Part shown: one piece after another, positions 21,440 through 33,000 of the stretch | Numbering within the stretch: position 1 is the stretch's first letter | Layout: each line of letters starts with the position of its first letter | Assembly (NCBI GenBank): GCA_917880885.1 | Contig: OU862910.1 | Location: forward strand, 23,634,710 to 23,698,709 | Direction: 5' to 3' | Source of the DNA: Limnephilus marmoratus | Lineage: Eukaryota; Arthropoda; Insecta; Trichoptera; Limnephilidae | DNA length: 64,000 bases | Program-made: the position numbers and the translations under genes | The notes under the pieces: generated by a model | Seen by the model: only the letters and a program-made list of their open reading frames with translations | Told to the model about the DNA's origin: nothing | The model's database searches: none

Positions 21440-21838
21440 TTTTACTTTTTTATTTATTTATTTGACGCCCAAAGGGCTTTTACATTTTGGTAGTACAAAT
21501 AATTCATGACAGATTATTTTTAAACATATACAGAAATAATAAAAATAAAATTTGATAAAAAAAGCACACAAGTCATAAAAATACAAAAATACAGCGATTT
21601 CATAGGTTTTCAGAAAAACAGATATGTTTAGGAATAAGTTTTTTACAAGATCAACAAAATTCGCCAAGTTTATGTTAAATATATCAATATCACCTAAGTA
21701 CTGATTTCCCATAGTGTGAAATCGTTGTATCGGAGAGTGGGCAATGTAGTTCCGCTTATGAATAATAATAATTAAAACACAGAAATTTTTTATCGAACAT
21801 GCTAAAAACCTAAAAAGGTTATATAAACATTTCAACAC
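21440..21838 (-). pseudogene. LINE fragment: C-terminal region + tail
   Basis: A minus frame encodes NYIAHSPIQRFHTMGNQYLG, then DIDIFNINLANFVDLVKNL. This aligns with the C-terminal SPISRILQRFNSI...LPLFKKNIF of the LINE at 3895-4690. Downstream is the ending AAAGCCCTTTGGGCGTCAAA with (TAAA)n at about 21447-21462. It is 5'-truncated. The frame extends past the usual LINE stop into the 3' UTR. Confidence 0.65.
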
Positions 21839-22074
21839 ATGGTTCCTACTAAAAAAAGGGCATGCATCACCAAGCTACTTGTAAACCAACCTAATCTAAT
21901 CTTCAATCTCTATTTACATATAATGTGTTATTTGCATTTAGTATATTCTTTCCTATTAACACTGCTTATGTTTTACGCATGTTAAGTTTATTATTACTTC
22001 CTACGTTTATTTATATTATTTTGTTGAAATGTTACCATGTTTAGATTTAGATCTTGGCATTACTAAGTGTTTTT

Positions 22075-22380
22075 AAAGTTTTAACGAAATTCTTGATTTT
22101 ATAAAATATATGTACATTTCACGATAAACTTATAACAATTTCTATTGATTCTAATAAGATTTTTGGTTTTATGATTTTATGTACATTCCATGATAACAAT
22201 TAACCTTATAACAATTTTCAATAATTCTTTTTATGTTTTTTGTCATTATCTATATCCCATGGTAACCTTTTAGCAATTACCAATAATTCTTTTCAGAGTT
22301 TTGGCTTTATGATAACCATCAACAATTTCCGATAATTTTATCGAGATTCTATATACTTACGTTTTTTTGATTATGTACAT
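22075..22380. repeat. Degenerate tandem repeat, about 85-95 bp unit
   Basis: The motif ATAACAATTT(T)C..TAATTCTTTT, followed by TTTTGG.TTTATGAT and TGTACATT.CATGATAA, recurs three to four times with drift. Confidence 0.5.
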
Positions 22381-22436
22381 GCACGCATATGTGTATGTGT
22401 GTATGTATGTGTATATGTATGCATATATATGTACCC
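22380..22436. repeat. TG/TA-rich microsatellite
   Basis: Interrupted (GTAT)/(GTATGT) repeats. Confidence 0.8.
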
Positions 22437-22437
22437 G

Positions 22438-22535
22438 TCTCAGAACAGACATCGTCCAGTGAGGCGGGTTAATACTTACTTGTTTGTAAATAATAATGTT
22501 ACTTCAATAAACGCCCGGTTGCCGGCAATTAAGTT
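22438..22535 (+). repeat. Dispersed repeat, CAGACATCGTCCAGTGAGGC unit (copy 2)
   Basis: AACAGACATCGTCCAGTGAG then ACTTGTTTGTAAA and AATAAACGCCCGGTTGCCGG. See 14124. Confidence 0.6.
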
Positions 22536-23061
22536 AAATTAATTGTTCAGAAAAACAGTATATTTGTGCCAAGTTAACTTTTTGTGGCGTACCTTACTTC
22601 ATCTGCCTCATGCGTTTCCCGGAAGGGTCTAAGGGAAAATGGAGTGATGAGTTGGTTAGTAACATAGTTATTTTTCAGTTGTAATAATGCCGAAGGATAA
22701 AATGGTTTCGTAGATTAGCTAGGGAGCTCTCCCACAGCACTCCACTTTTAGTGTTCTTTTTTTACTGACCCAATTGTAAAGGTCAACAATGAATAAACAT
22801 CAGGCCCACATTAATAATTCTAGAGAGATACGAAGCCTGAAATTTGTCTCCTCTGGGCTCATGAAATTCTTCTTAATATCACCGAGAAAGACGAAGTAGT
22901 GAAAAGGGTATACGTATTCCATTTCACGTAAAATTAAAGTCTCGTCGAAAGTATGAGTATGAGCCACAGTATTGCCTTCGAATGGCGAAATCGCTGTAAC
23001 ATATTTAAATTATAAGATTTTCAGATCTAATGTAGTGCGGCGAGTTACTTTTGTCTGAACC
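22536..23061. other. No gene seen
   Basis: Mixed composition without a recognisable frame or repeat. Confidence 0.4.
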
Positions 23062-23069
23062 CTGAGGTC
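23062..23069. repeat. hAT target duplication, left (CTGAGGTC)
   Basis: Perfect 8-bp match to 25176-25183. Confidence 0.85.
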
Positions 23070-23314
23070 CAGGGCCGTATTTACACTTTTCATCCGTATA
23101 GGCCACTTCATTTGCGCCGCCCCTTCCTCCTTCTTAGAAGTTGCCACCTATCATGATCACTCACTTTTAGGCTTTTATTAGGTGACGCACAATTTTAAAA
23201 TAATTATTCAAATATACGTTAAGTAGGTATTCAAAAATGAAATAAAGAATGAATTATTCGAAAAATAAAAGTGTAACATGAGACAAGAATTACAATTTTT
23301 ACGGGATTTTTTAT

Positions 23315-23720
23315 TTGACAAAATCATTTATAATAGTTTTATGGTTGCTTCTATGCATAGAAGATCCGAAGAGTAAAGTTTTTCTTGCGATAATGAAGAC
23401 CTTTGGTATTTCTTCACTCGCTTTAAACAGTAAAACTCCTTTCTCCAAAACAATTTGTGGCCGGAGTGCAGAGTGCGACGCGGAGAGCTATATCCATGTT
23501 TGGATAAACGTTGCACAGAGATGGTTTTTCTCAAAAACTTTCCTTAGAAAGATTCAGTAATGATATAGATTCAGGTTTCTCTGCCGTCTTATTAGAGAAA
23601 ACGTGACCTTGAAAGTGTACCCATTCCTGAACTAAATCGTCTCCTAAATCATTGCACAAGAGACTGAGCTTTTTCTGAGACTCATTGTGAAAAAAGTTCA
23701 TCCATTTTTTTTAAATGTTT
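23315..23720 (-). pseudogene. hAT transposase C-terminal remnant
   Basis: Minus-strand translation gives MDELFSQ, KLSLLCNDLGDDLVQEW, then YPNMDIALRVALCTPATNCF, GERSFTV, RVKKYQRSSLSQEKL and SDLLCIEATI. This is the hAT dimerisation domain in its ZMYM1-like form (PNM..ALR, GERSF, LS.E.L..L). A stop after KESF and frameshifts near GERSFTV break it. The zinc-finger and catalytic parts are not present. Confidence 0.8.
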
Positions 23721-24054
23721 TTTTTTCTTTGCAGTATTATGCCTTCATATTATGCCTTATGCCTTCGCATATTCAGATGTCAGTCAGGAAGTGGTTTTAA
23801 TACGCTCTTTTGATATTTCGTCTATAAAGCTTTTTTTCTTAGGGTCATCTTACTCTGAATGTCGCCCTGATATTGCTAAAGTGCGCTCATTTCAATTGCA
23901 CTTTCTTCGAAAAAATCAAAGTTTTCTTGCTCTGATATAATAAACTCGAGCAGAGATCCATAAAAATCAGATACCGTCAGTACATCAACATATGAGCTTT
24001 GAATCTAAGCACTCACTTTATTTTGTCTTTCCAAAATACGATAAGTAACCAAAT

Positions 24055-24155
24055 AAAGGTAGCCCACTACCCGAGCATTTTTTGTGAAATATTCGCACCA
24101 TAATAGCATGACGCAATCCGCGATGTCGTACGGGATCACTGGGCGTCTAAAGGTT
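24055..24155 (+). repeat. Internal direct repeat, copy 1
   Basis: GGTAGCCCACTACCCGAG, TTTGTGAAATATTCGCACCA and CACTGGGCGTCTAAAGGTT recur at 24925-25050. Confidence 0.8.
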
Positions 24156-24162
24156 CCTTTAA

Positions 24163-24902
24163 GGGGGAAATAGGCGTAGAGGCTTCAAAAAATCCTTTTT
24201 TTTTCATAAATTGATGGTAGAAATATTCAAAGATATTTTCTGAAAATTTCAAACCAAAATTCAACTCCATTTAAAAGTTACATGCGTTTGAGGGAGTGAG
24301 TGAGTCCCTCGGTCGGACTACCACTATTTTACTGCCAGTCTTATTTTCAAACGGATTTTTCTCGAAACTACTTTTTTCGACTTTGTGTAACCTCTAGCTC
24401 CTACAGTTTTTTTTATCAATCTTTATCAAACTCAGCACATAGTTTCTTTATATAAATGCGCTCTATTTGAACCGCAATCCTAATTTTAACAATTCTTTTT
24501 AATAGCAAAAAAACGTTCAAAAGAATGTTAAAAAATCATTAGTAAATTTTCACATTTAAATATATTAGAAATAATAATTTTCGATTTTTTTGTAAGAAGT
24601 GAGGTTCAAATAGAAGAAAAACTTATAAAAAACTAATTTTTTTTGAAAAATTGATTTCATGTGAAAATTGTGACCTCCAGGAGTTACACAAATTGTCCTG
24701 CCGGATGGCGACTTACAATGCGCGGCAGTTAATATCTGCGTTATTTTTTGAGAAAATTATTTGAAAATTTCAGAATATGCTCTTGAATAAGAGTAAAATG
24801 ACCGCAAGGTTTAAGTAAAACATATATATATATATATATATTCCTTATGTATTTAAACAAATAATAAAAATCACTAACGGGGTCCTACACCTATTTCTCC
24901 CC
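24163..24902. mobile_element. TTAA-flanked element (piggyBac-type target), 740 bp
   Basis: TTAA (24159-24162 and 24903-24906) flanks inverted ends GGGGGAAATAGGCGTAGAGG and, in inverse, GGGGAGAAATAGGTGTAGGA. The interior is AT-rich and non-coding. TTAA duplication is the hallmark of piggyBac, although a few other superfamilies share it. Confidence 0.75.
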
Positions 24903-24924
24903 TTAAACGCTCGTGCAATAAAAG

Positions 24925-25051
24925 TAGCCCACTTCCAAAGATTTTTTTGTGAAATATTCGCACCACAATTACCGGTCCCGTATTGGACCGTGGGCATTGA
25001 ACGATACAAATCTGCTGTCCCGTACGGGACCACTGGGCGTCTAAAGGTTAA
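24925..25051 (+). repeat. Internal direct repeat, copy 2, ending at TTAA
   Basis: A longer copy of 24055-24155. It includes the palindrome GTCCCGTACGGGAC and ends GGGCGTCTAAAGG just before TTAA (25048-25051). The minus strand TTAACCTTTAGACGCCC looks like a piggyBac-type terminus, so this may be a remnant of another TTAA element. Confidence 0.6.
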
Positions 25052-25175
25052 TAGATAGAAAACTCTATCTATCAACAGTGACTTTTATATTGTTGTTTAT
25101 AATCGTAAAATTAACGGCTGAACTCTGCCGCCCCTAGGCCGCGGCCTATAAGGCCTATTGACAAATCCAGGACTG

Positions 25176-25183
25176 CTGAGGTC
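25176..25183. repeat. hAT target duplication, right (CTGAGGTC)
   Basis: Partner of 23062-23069. Confidence 0.85.
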
Positions 25184-25199
25184 ACCCGTCCTACCCAAA

Positions 25200-25345
25200 T
25201 GAAATTAAATTTAAATGTTTAATTAAATGAAGACTATATTAGCGAATCCCGAAAAAACTAGAACAGGATTTTGGCACCTCTGGGACTCGAACTCAGGACC
25301 TTTCGCTTTCGGGCGACAGTTCTGACCACTTAGCAGGGGTGACTC
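25200..25345 (-). repeat. tRNA-derived SINE, minus strand
   Basis: On the minus strand TGCTAAGTGGTCAGAACTG (A-box region) is followed by GAGTTCGAGTCCC (B box, 10 of 11). After the tRNA-like part comes GGGATTCGCTAATATAGTCT...TTTAATTAAA. A relative of this end lies at 33900-33950. The acceptor is not paired, so it is a SINE and not a tRNA gene. Confidence 0.7.
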
Positions 25346-27116
25346 TATCCGATTTTTTCATTTTAACTGTATCATACTTAGACTAAGAACTATAAACATT
25401 ATCTCCTTTTTCGCATATCTTTTATTGGCTCTTATCTTTATGTATGATTGCAAGATTCAAACCCGAACTAAATGGTATCTAGATAATGTCTGGATGAATT
25501 TTTATCTATTTTATTCTTAATACGCGACATCTGTTGACTTTGTAATACTTCTCCTTTCACCCCTTTTAACTTTTAAATATATAAAATTCTCCTGGCCATC
25601 GGCAAGACAGTTGTGATGTTTCGCCTTTCTGATGCTGATTTATTTTATTTTTGGAACTCTTTCATCCCTTCAAGTTTTCTTGGACTTTTCTTTTGGCTCT
25701 GATCGATATTTAAATTTTTAAGGCTTTGCATGTGTGTAGTAGGGATGGAAAATTCCTCCCCTACGTCACACAAGCCTTCATGAAAATTGGACCCTTATTT
25801 TCTTTGATAACTACAGAAAGCTACTTAAAGCTTCCTTGTACTACATACCTTTAGAGATATGTATACTTAACTAATTAATACGTTAATTACGACCTTGAAC
25901 GTAAATATTTTCGTATTTATGTTGTAATTAAACTCCATCAAACGTTGTGTAATTTTTTTGATTTATGATATGGGACTTTAATTACTTTCATTTTTGTGGT
26001 AACCCTTTGATTCTAAACAGAGCGTTGAGTTTCAAACTGTACTGGTCTCTCCCTTGCAAATCTAACTTTAAATAATTTCTCTAAATGAGCTAACTTTCCT
26101 CCGTCGCTTATTATGTTTCCATACATCCTAACGAACTCGTAAATAAACTGTACTAATCGAAAATACGCATGTTTAATTGAACAAATAATTAAGTATGACT
26201 CAAATGGTTAATTGTTAGTAAATTTGATTATGATTGTTTTGTATCTGCTTGTCATCTCTCCAATCCGATTCAGCTGCTATAAGGTACATATAAAGATGGG
26301 TTTAGTAGGTTAATGTAATTAATAGATTGCATATTAGACGAACTCAGAATACCCTTTGTCTGCCGAAAATTTGGCTCCTATCCTCCTACAAGTAAACCAG
26401 GTGATCAGATTCTTACTAGAAATTCGCACAATCTTCTGGCGCGGATCGGTTAATTGATACCTAAGTTATCGCGTCCTAACCGTCCTTCCTTTTGCCATCA
26501 TGCACTGCCTTCAGGTCGTCATCCGAGCCCAGATACCCCCAAATTCCTACTCCTCCAAGGTCTACTATTTACTTAGGGCGAACCGGTTTCGTCCTATATG
26601 CAATCATATACTCACGGTGTTTTGCAGAGTTACGGGTCGTGAATCCTCCCTCCACGTACAAGAAATGATGTGAGAGTAACTCTGTCGAGTCTAAAACGCT
26701 AGTTGTAAGCGGGTCCACATTATCCAATGTACAGTACATAGAAAGATATATATGTAAACATACGTTTGGGTAGGATTATAACTCGCAATATGTAACTAGC
26801 CAGTCTCATATTCCGAGCTCGGATTTCGTGAGAAGGAATTCTCCACAAAACCTTAACCGATGACCGAATATATACATACCAAGAGTGGGAAATATTAATA
26901 GATACTAGTAGAATAAGAAATTATCTCGGTTTGTTCTGGAGTGCCGAAAATTCCAAGCTTTTTGATTTGTTTGGTTGACAATTTTATTTAAGAGATTGCC
27001 ATCTCTATTATGTGTTTGGTTAATGGTCCTTGTTTTTTAAGGAGCGACCACTGCCTCCTATTGTTGAACTGTTTTCTAAATTTTCCCCCAAGGTTCAACT
27101 TTTGGTAAAATTTTTA
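25346..27116. other. No gene seen
   Basis: Low-complexity AT stretches alternate with unique sequence. No frame longer than about 60 codons and no repeat recognised elsewhere in the window. Confidence 0.45.
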
Positions 27117-27430
27117 CTATCCCGTGATTTTTCAGTTGTCTCATGTAACTGATTGATACTTTTTATTAGGCTATCCCGTGATTTTTCAACTGCTTCTTGT
27201 AGATGATTGATGTCTATGAAAGTAATTACTCCACAAAATTTTACTCGAATCTTCCTTGTAATTCTTCAATACTCTTCTATTTGACTATCCCGTGAATTGT
27301 CAACTGTTTCATGTAAATGATTGATACTTACGAGAGTAATTGTTCTATAATTTTCTCCTCGAATATTCCATGTAATTCTTCAATACACTCCTAAACTAAC
27401 CCGTGATTTTCCAAATGTTTGATGTACCTA
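27117..27430 (+). repeat. Imperfect tandem repeat, about 112-bp unit
   Basis: TATCCCGTGATTTTTCAACTG plus CATGTA.ATGATTGAT recurs at 27118, 27173, 27285 and (as TAACCCGTGATTTTCC) about 27395. The two middle units also share ACT-rich CTTGTAATTCTTCAATAC ends. The first unit is half-length. Confidence 0.75.
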
Positions 27431-28391
27431 TTATTTGACTAGTTTATAATAAATCTATTTATTTTCAAAATGTTCAATCCAAAAAATAATCTCTTCATAT
27501 TCAAATTAAAGATTGTGTTAAAACTTTTCTATAATTGCGCAATTTCATGGCTTTGTCCCATTCTAAAAGTTAATACCTATACTAATACCCGTCAACTACC
27601 TAATAAATATATAATAACCTATATAATAACCTAACCTACTATAATACTAATACCTGTCAACCACCTATTAAAGACCCAGGTACATCTTCCTTTAAAAGCA
27701 TCTGACCCAGTGCCCCAGTGACCGAGTTGTTTTATAAACAATTTTAATTATGTAAACATTACCGCTGTCCTCGTGACCTAGATTCCAAACATGAGATATT
27801 TGTTTACTTTTAAAACATTCTCGAACGTGAGATTTACGGTCCTAAATTTCCTTTTGAATTTAATAGTGGTAATTTCTTTTTGCAATTGCCCTAACCTGAT
27901 CCCAAATAAATATAGTTATAATTTACATACATATACATATACATATATATTTTGCCTCAATAAATAAATATACTGATATATACAATAGGTAGGAGTGAAT
28001 TCTTTTTTTTCACTGGACGGTAATGTAAGAGTCAAAATTTGATGCCTTTTAGGTTTAAATTAAGCCATGTAAAATATTATTCATTTTTTTAGGGTAACTG
28101 CCTCCGCAACGGGATTGAATTTACGAAAATAGTCGGTTTTACACTCTAATTGGAAGTCATGTTTATGTACGATATTTTTGAATAAACATACTAATTTTTA
28201 TCAAGAAAGTTTACTTGGTATAAATACAGATTCGACACATAATAAAAAGAAGGTCGAATTTGTGTTTAATAATTTAAGAAAACGGGAGAGAGGAAGCGCG
28301 GGAGGTGATACTTAGCTTGCTTGCTCTATTTGTTCGAGGCTTGGATCAGTCGCACGCTCGTTTGTCGTTAAAATTACGTTCGATATTTTTT
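27431..28391. other. No gene seen
   Basis: AT-rich. CTACCTAATAA.../CCACCTATTAA partial repeats occur at 27590-27670 and an (ACATAT)n run at 27928-27950. Confidence 0.45.
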
Positions 28392-30093
28392 ATGGCAACT
28401 ATGCAAAGAACTTTGAGTGTATTCAAATGTCCTCTATTTGGTGATGTTTGTGAGATGAAAGAGAACTTTTTACCTGCTTACGAAGATGCAGTAAAATACT
28501 ATTATGAGTGGACGAGACATCAACTGAAATTGCAATCAGAAACTGCAAAAGAACCAATTTTTTGTGAGATAGCAGATATAGTAATGTCGAAATTGAAAAT
28601 ATATGGCACACTCAATCTATTCCTACATTGACGCGAACAAGGATCGTTCAAATGTTGAAAGCATATCATTTAAAAGTGCAAAAATCTACTCAAATCTATC
28701 AAGAGGCTCTCCCTGAACAAGTTAAATAGTTTTCAGAAAAGCAGTAAGATACTTTTTGATATTCGCTCAATGTATATATCCTTATGATAAAAAGGTTCCC
28801 AAACAAGAGCAAACTTTTTTGACCGATCAAAGAACGTCTCGGGTAATGGTAATCAGCGGAATCGACGTAACTGCTATAAAGAAGTTGCAAAAGACTCTAA
28901 AAATGAACCTATCTCACTGATTCAAGAGCCGGGATCCATTTACATGGGATACGTGGTACCTGATGTTGGTACAGCAAAAGGAATAGATACCGTGATAACA
29001 GGGTTTCTGTTACATAAAGAAGTTTCCCAAGATAGATTTTATGGCAATTGATTGTGATGGTACGAATAAATACTGGAAAGTATGCTGGAATTATAAGACT
29101 GCTTGAGAAAAGGCTACAAAAACCACTTCGGTGGATAATTTTTTTACTCCACATTAATCTTTGAGACATCTGTTTTTTCATCTCGATGGGTGTACTTCGG
29201 GACCTAAATCTTATATTGGTCCACTGGGAAAATCACTGGAAACCTGTAAAAAAACTGCCTGTTAAAAATTTTGAATGCATCGAAGGTCAAATGCTACCAG
29301 AAATGGCCAAAGATCTGAGTCCAGACCAACAGTACTTGTATAAAATTGTCTCGGCTGTAGTTTCAGATGAATTTCCAGAAGACCTAGGCAATAAATCTCC
29401 AGAAAAACTATCACATGCCCGTTGGATCACCGAAGACTACGTTTGTATGTATCTACTGAAGAACCATCTGAAAACTTGAAAACTCTGGCTACTTTTGTGG
29501 TCAAAGTTTACGCACCGTTTTGGTTCTCAATTAAAAGTAAACCATCATGCAAAGATGGCACTTGTTATCTGTTCAATATTATTAAGGCCTCCAGTTACCT
29601 GCCAGAAACTCTAAAAAAAATATATAGATCCTGTTATCCAAAGAAACAGCTACTTTGCCATCCTGAAGGGATCCTTCTTGCGATGATAACAGATGATAAA
29701 AAAAACATGTTAGAGAGCTGGCAGCCCTACTAAAGGCACGCAGTACTACTCAACCTCCAACACCTAGACTGTTTCAAGTGCCATTAATAGATTTTAATGC
29801 TTCTACATATAGTGATTTAATAAATTGGCAGGAAAACTTAACCGAACCACCGATTTTGAAAAACTTATTGGACTAGAAAATTCAGAATGTCGTGGAATCT
29901 GGTGGTGAAAACGAACTATTGTTTATAAGGCTTCCCTGCCATACCCAAGCTGTTGAAAGAGCTTTAAAGAATACAATGGAGGTTTCCATTTCTTAGTGGA
30001 TAAGAAAGTCGCGATTAGGTGCAATAAATGCCAAGCTGGAATCGCGAAATCAAATGCCTAAATTTGAAACTAAAAAGGATTTTAAACCTAAAT
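28392..30093 (+). pseudogene. Decayed gene of a transposon-associated arthropod protein family
   Basis: Pieces in at least three frames follow one order. The N-terminal part is FKCPLFGDVCEMKENFLPAY, then PTLTRTRIVQMLKAYHLK. Mid parts are CDGT, AGIIRLLEKRLQKPLRWI and HLFFHLDGCTSGPKS. The frame 29186-29479 gives DLSPDQQYLYKI and LSHARWITEDY, and 29422-29733 gives VVKVYAPFWFSIK, HPEGILLAM. The end gives LINWQENLTEPPIL and CHTQAVERALK, then MPKFETKKDF. I recall uncharacterised arthropod proteins with this ending and about this length; they look transposon-derived, but I cannot name a superfamily. Stops and frameshifts throughout make it dead. Confidence 0.55.
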
Positions 30094-33000
30094 AATAAAT
30101 GTATAATTTGTCGAGTTTGTTTCAAATTTCATTTTTTTTTTACATCGATGCCTTAATAAATATCTTAATTATATATTGTTTATCATTTAACACCCACTTA
30201 CCACTAAATTAAACACAATGTATCGCCTTATAAACTTTAAACTTTTTTACACTAACTTTCAATTTTTGAAGTCACTGCGGAGACAGAAGATCTTAATCAA
30301 ATAAAATGAAAAATTCCACGTATTTTTACTTTAACATAAGGCACAAATCCCCCCCTCTTAGAACTCTGAATCTTAAGAAAAAAAAAATTTCATACATCCG
30401 CGCTCCACCCTAATATACAATTATATTATAATTGAAATAAATTCTAATATCATAACTCATTTTTTTATCATTTTATATTAACTGAAATTATAATAGTACA
30501 TATATTAATAAAATAAGTATAAAATATGAACTTGAAATTTTTTCTAGCACACAACTATTTTTTAAATAGCATAGTGCGTTCTAAGTAGGTATTAGTAATC
30601 GATACCTTTTACCTTTATTTAATTGTGTTTCTTTTTGATTAAAATTTTCTTGGGATAAATATAAATATATATATATATAAATATACATACTTTATATATA
30701 ATATTTCAATATAGGTACATATCACATATTAAGCAAGTAATACTTTGTTATAAAATTAATTCAAATACCAACTGTCTGCTGCATGCCGCTCTCACCTTGG
30801 AACCTGAAAAATTTTTATTTTAATTTTTAATAAAACTTACCCCTTTAAGGTTTTTTTTTCCGACCGGGAGCTACACGGTAAAACCTTGTTATGTTTTCCT
30901 TACCTAATACCTATCCTTATGTTATCAACTAAATTCAAATAAAATTTTTCCGACTTCAATTTTATTTTATTCCCGTTTAATCTGTCTAAATTAAATGATG
31001 TTTATGGTTCTAACTGCATTTTATTTCAAAACCCGTTGATTAAATAACTTTTTAATGATAGTTACTTCACGATTAATTTCGAAATGGTAAATCGTTACTT
31101 TTATTTAGCAATAAAATATCATTATGTATTATCATAATCCTCAATGTTTTTATTATCAGTATCACGATGTTTATTTTTATCAATCTTTTCAATTTGCACT
31201 GTTTTTTAAATAATTAATTTAAATATTTGATATTTAATAGAACTCTTTCCGTTTAAACTGGACACACGTATTTAATTATAACTTATTTGTATTCAATTAT
31301 CACATCACTTTATTCATCTATTTCATTGATTTTTGATTTTCACGAAATTTTTAAGTCCCAAAAATACAATATTTATTGATTATAAAAACCGAATTTTTCA
31401 CTAAACAAAATCACAGCACTTTTAGCTTTTCACAAATAAATAGAACGTAAACTTTATTTTTATTTTCACTGACTTGAACTGCAAACTTAATTTTTTTTTA
31501 AAGACACTGGCTTGAATATGAAATTTTCCTAAGTCCACAATCACTTCTATTGACTTGACTCCAATTATTTCAGAGTCATAAAATTTATAACACTTAGAAA
31601 ATTTTTCAATTAATAACCGCTTTAAACGTCACGTCACGTAACTTCCACGTTTGATAATCCGACGATTGATCTCGAAAAATGCCTGAGTTCTATTTTTTAT
31701 ACCCCTCTCAGGTCCAAAAGATTGTATCTAAATTTCCTGTGACAACACAATTCCAACTCTATCAACTCGCAAACCCTTGAAATTATCTCAACATTATCGA
31801 ATAATGTTCCTTAAGCCCTATTTCCATTGTCTCATTGCTTCCTCTCTCTCATTTTCATACCTACAAGATCCGAATTCAGTTACTTTGTTTTAAATTGCCC
31901 TATCGTTCTTTGTGCCGTTGGTCATACAAAATTAGCTTGAATTTCATAATTTTTTAGTTATTTTTTTTCTCAATTCGTAAAAGGTCCGTCTTCGATAACT
32001 ATATTTACGTCTCGATTTTTCCGTACCTATCACAAATCATGATTATCTCCATATCGAAATGTTTACTATGCAATTTCGAGTTGCAATTTTTATAAATTCT
32101 ACTCTATCTCACTGCTACTTGTATGAATTTTTCCATTAAAACCCGTATTTTCTCTATTTACGTAGTATATCTGAATTTTCCCCTTTCCCCTAGAATTTTC
32201 TTGTATTCACAACACTCTTCCTACGAATTTCCTCTTTTATCCTTATGTTATTGTCCACATCTATATGATTAGTTACATTCCAAGCCAAATTTATTGTTTT
32301 CATCGATACTTCTGAATTTTCATGAGTTTTCCTTACTGAATCATCTTTAAATTGTTTTTATTTTCTTTTTTACTACCCCCCGTTTTGCCTTCGATGTATG
32401 TCACCTCTTAGAAAATTTCATTTTCTATATACTACTACTTTTTATGTTATTTTTCACATTTTTCATAGGAGAAACTTCCACTTCGGCCCTTAAATTCCTG
32501 TCATTTTTATTACGTTCTATGGTTCATCCTCCAAATTCCGTCCCTTTCTCCCCTAAATCCACATTAATTTAAAATTTGACGTCTGTTTATGTCTGGGTTT
32601 TCGAGGTGTTGATCAATAACTCAGCTTTTATTCGAGGGTAATAAAATATAATGGTTTTTAGTTAACATAACTGTCCATATGACCAATGATAATTTTTATC
32701 GTCCTAAAAGCCATTAAAATGGGTTTAATCGCCTAATACCATGTTCGATTTCTTATTATTTGAACAACAAAATCACGTGTGAGGTCGTCAACTCAAATAA
32801 TGTTTCATTTTTCCTTGCAGTCTGTCCTATCTCTCATAGAATTCTCCTCAAACAATTGACGTAAAACAACCCTTTTTGTTTACTTTATCCAACGCAATGT
32901 AACTAGAATGACCACCCTATTTCAAATATATAACGTTATCTATTTAAACTCGTCTGAAAATGCAAAATTAAGTCGAAGTCTTATATTGTTCAATAAACAC

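Larger units (their letters stand above)
23070..25175 (-). mobile_element. hAT element (ZMYM-like), with a nested insertion
   Basis: The left end CAGGGCCGTATTTACAC...ATAGGCC and the inverse of the right end CAGTCCTGGATTTGTCAATA...ATAGGCC are hAT-type termini. They include the GCGCCGCCCC / GGGGCGGCAG block common to hATs of the ZMYM-like type. A perfect 8-bp duplication flanks it. The decayed transposase lies on the minus strand at 23315-23720, and a 740-bp TTAA-flanked unit sits in its right half. Without that insertion the element would be about 1.36 kb, so most of the transposase gene is gone. Confidence 0.85.
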
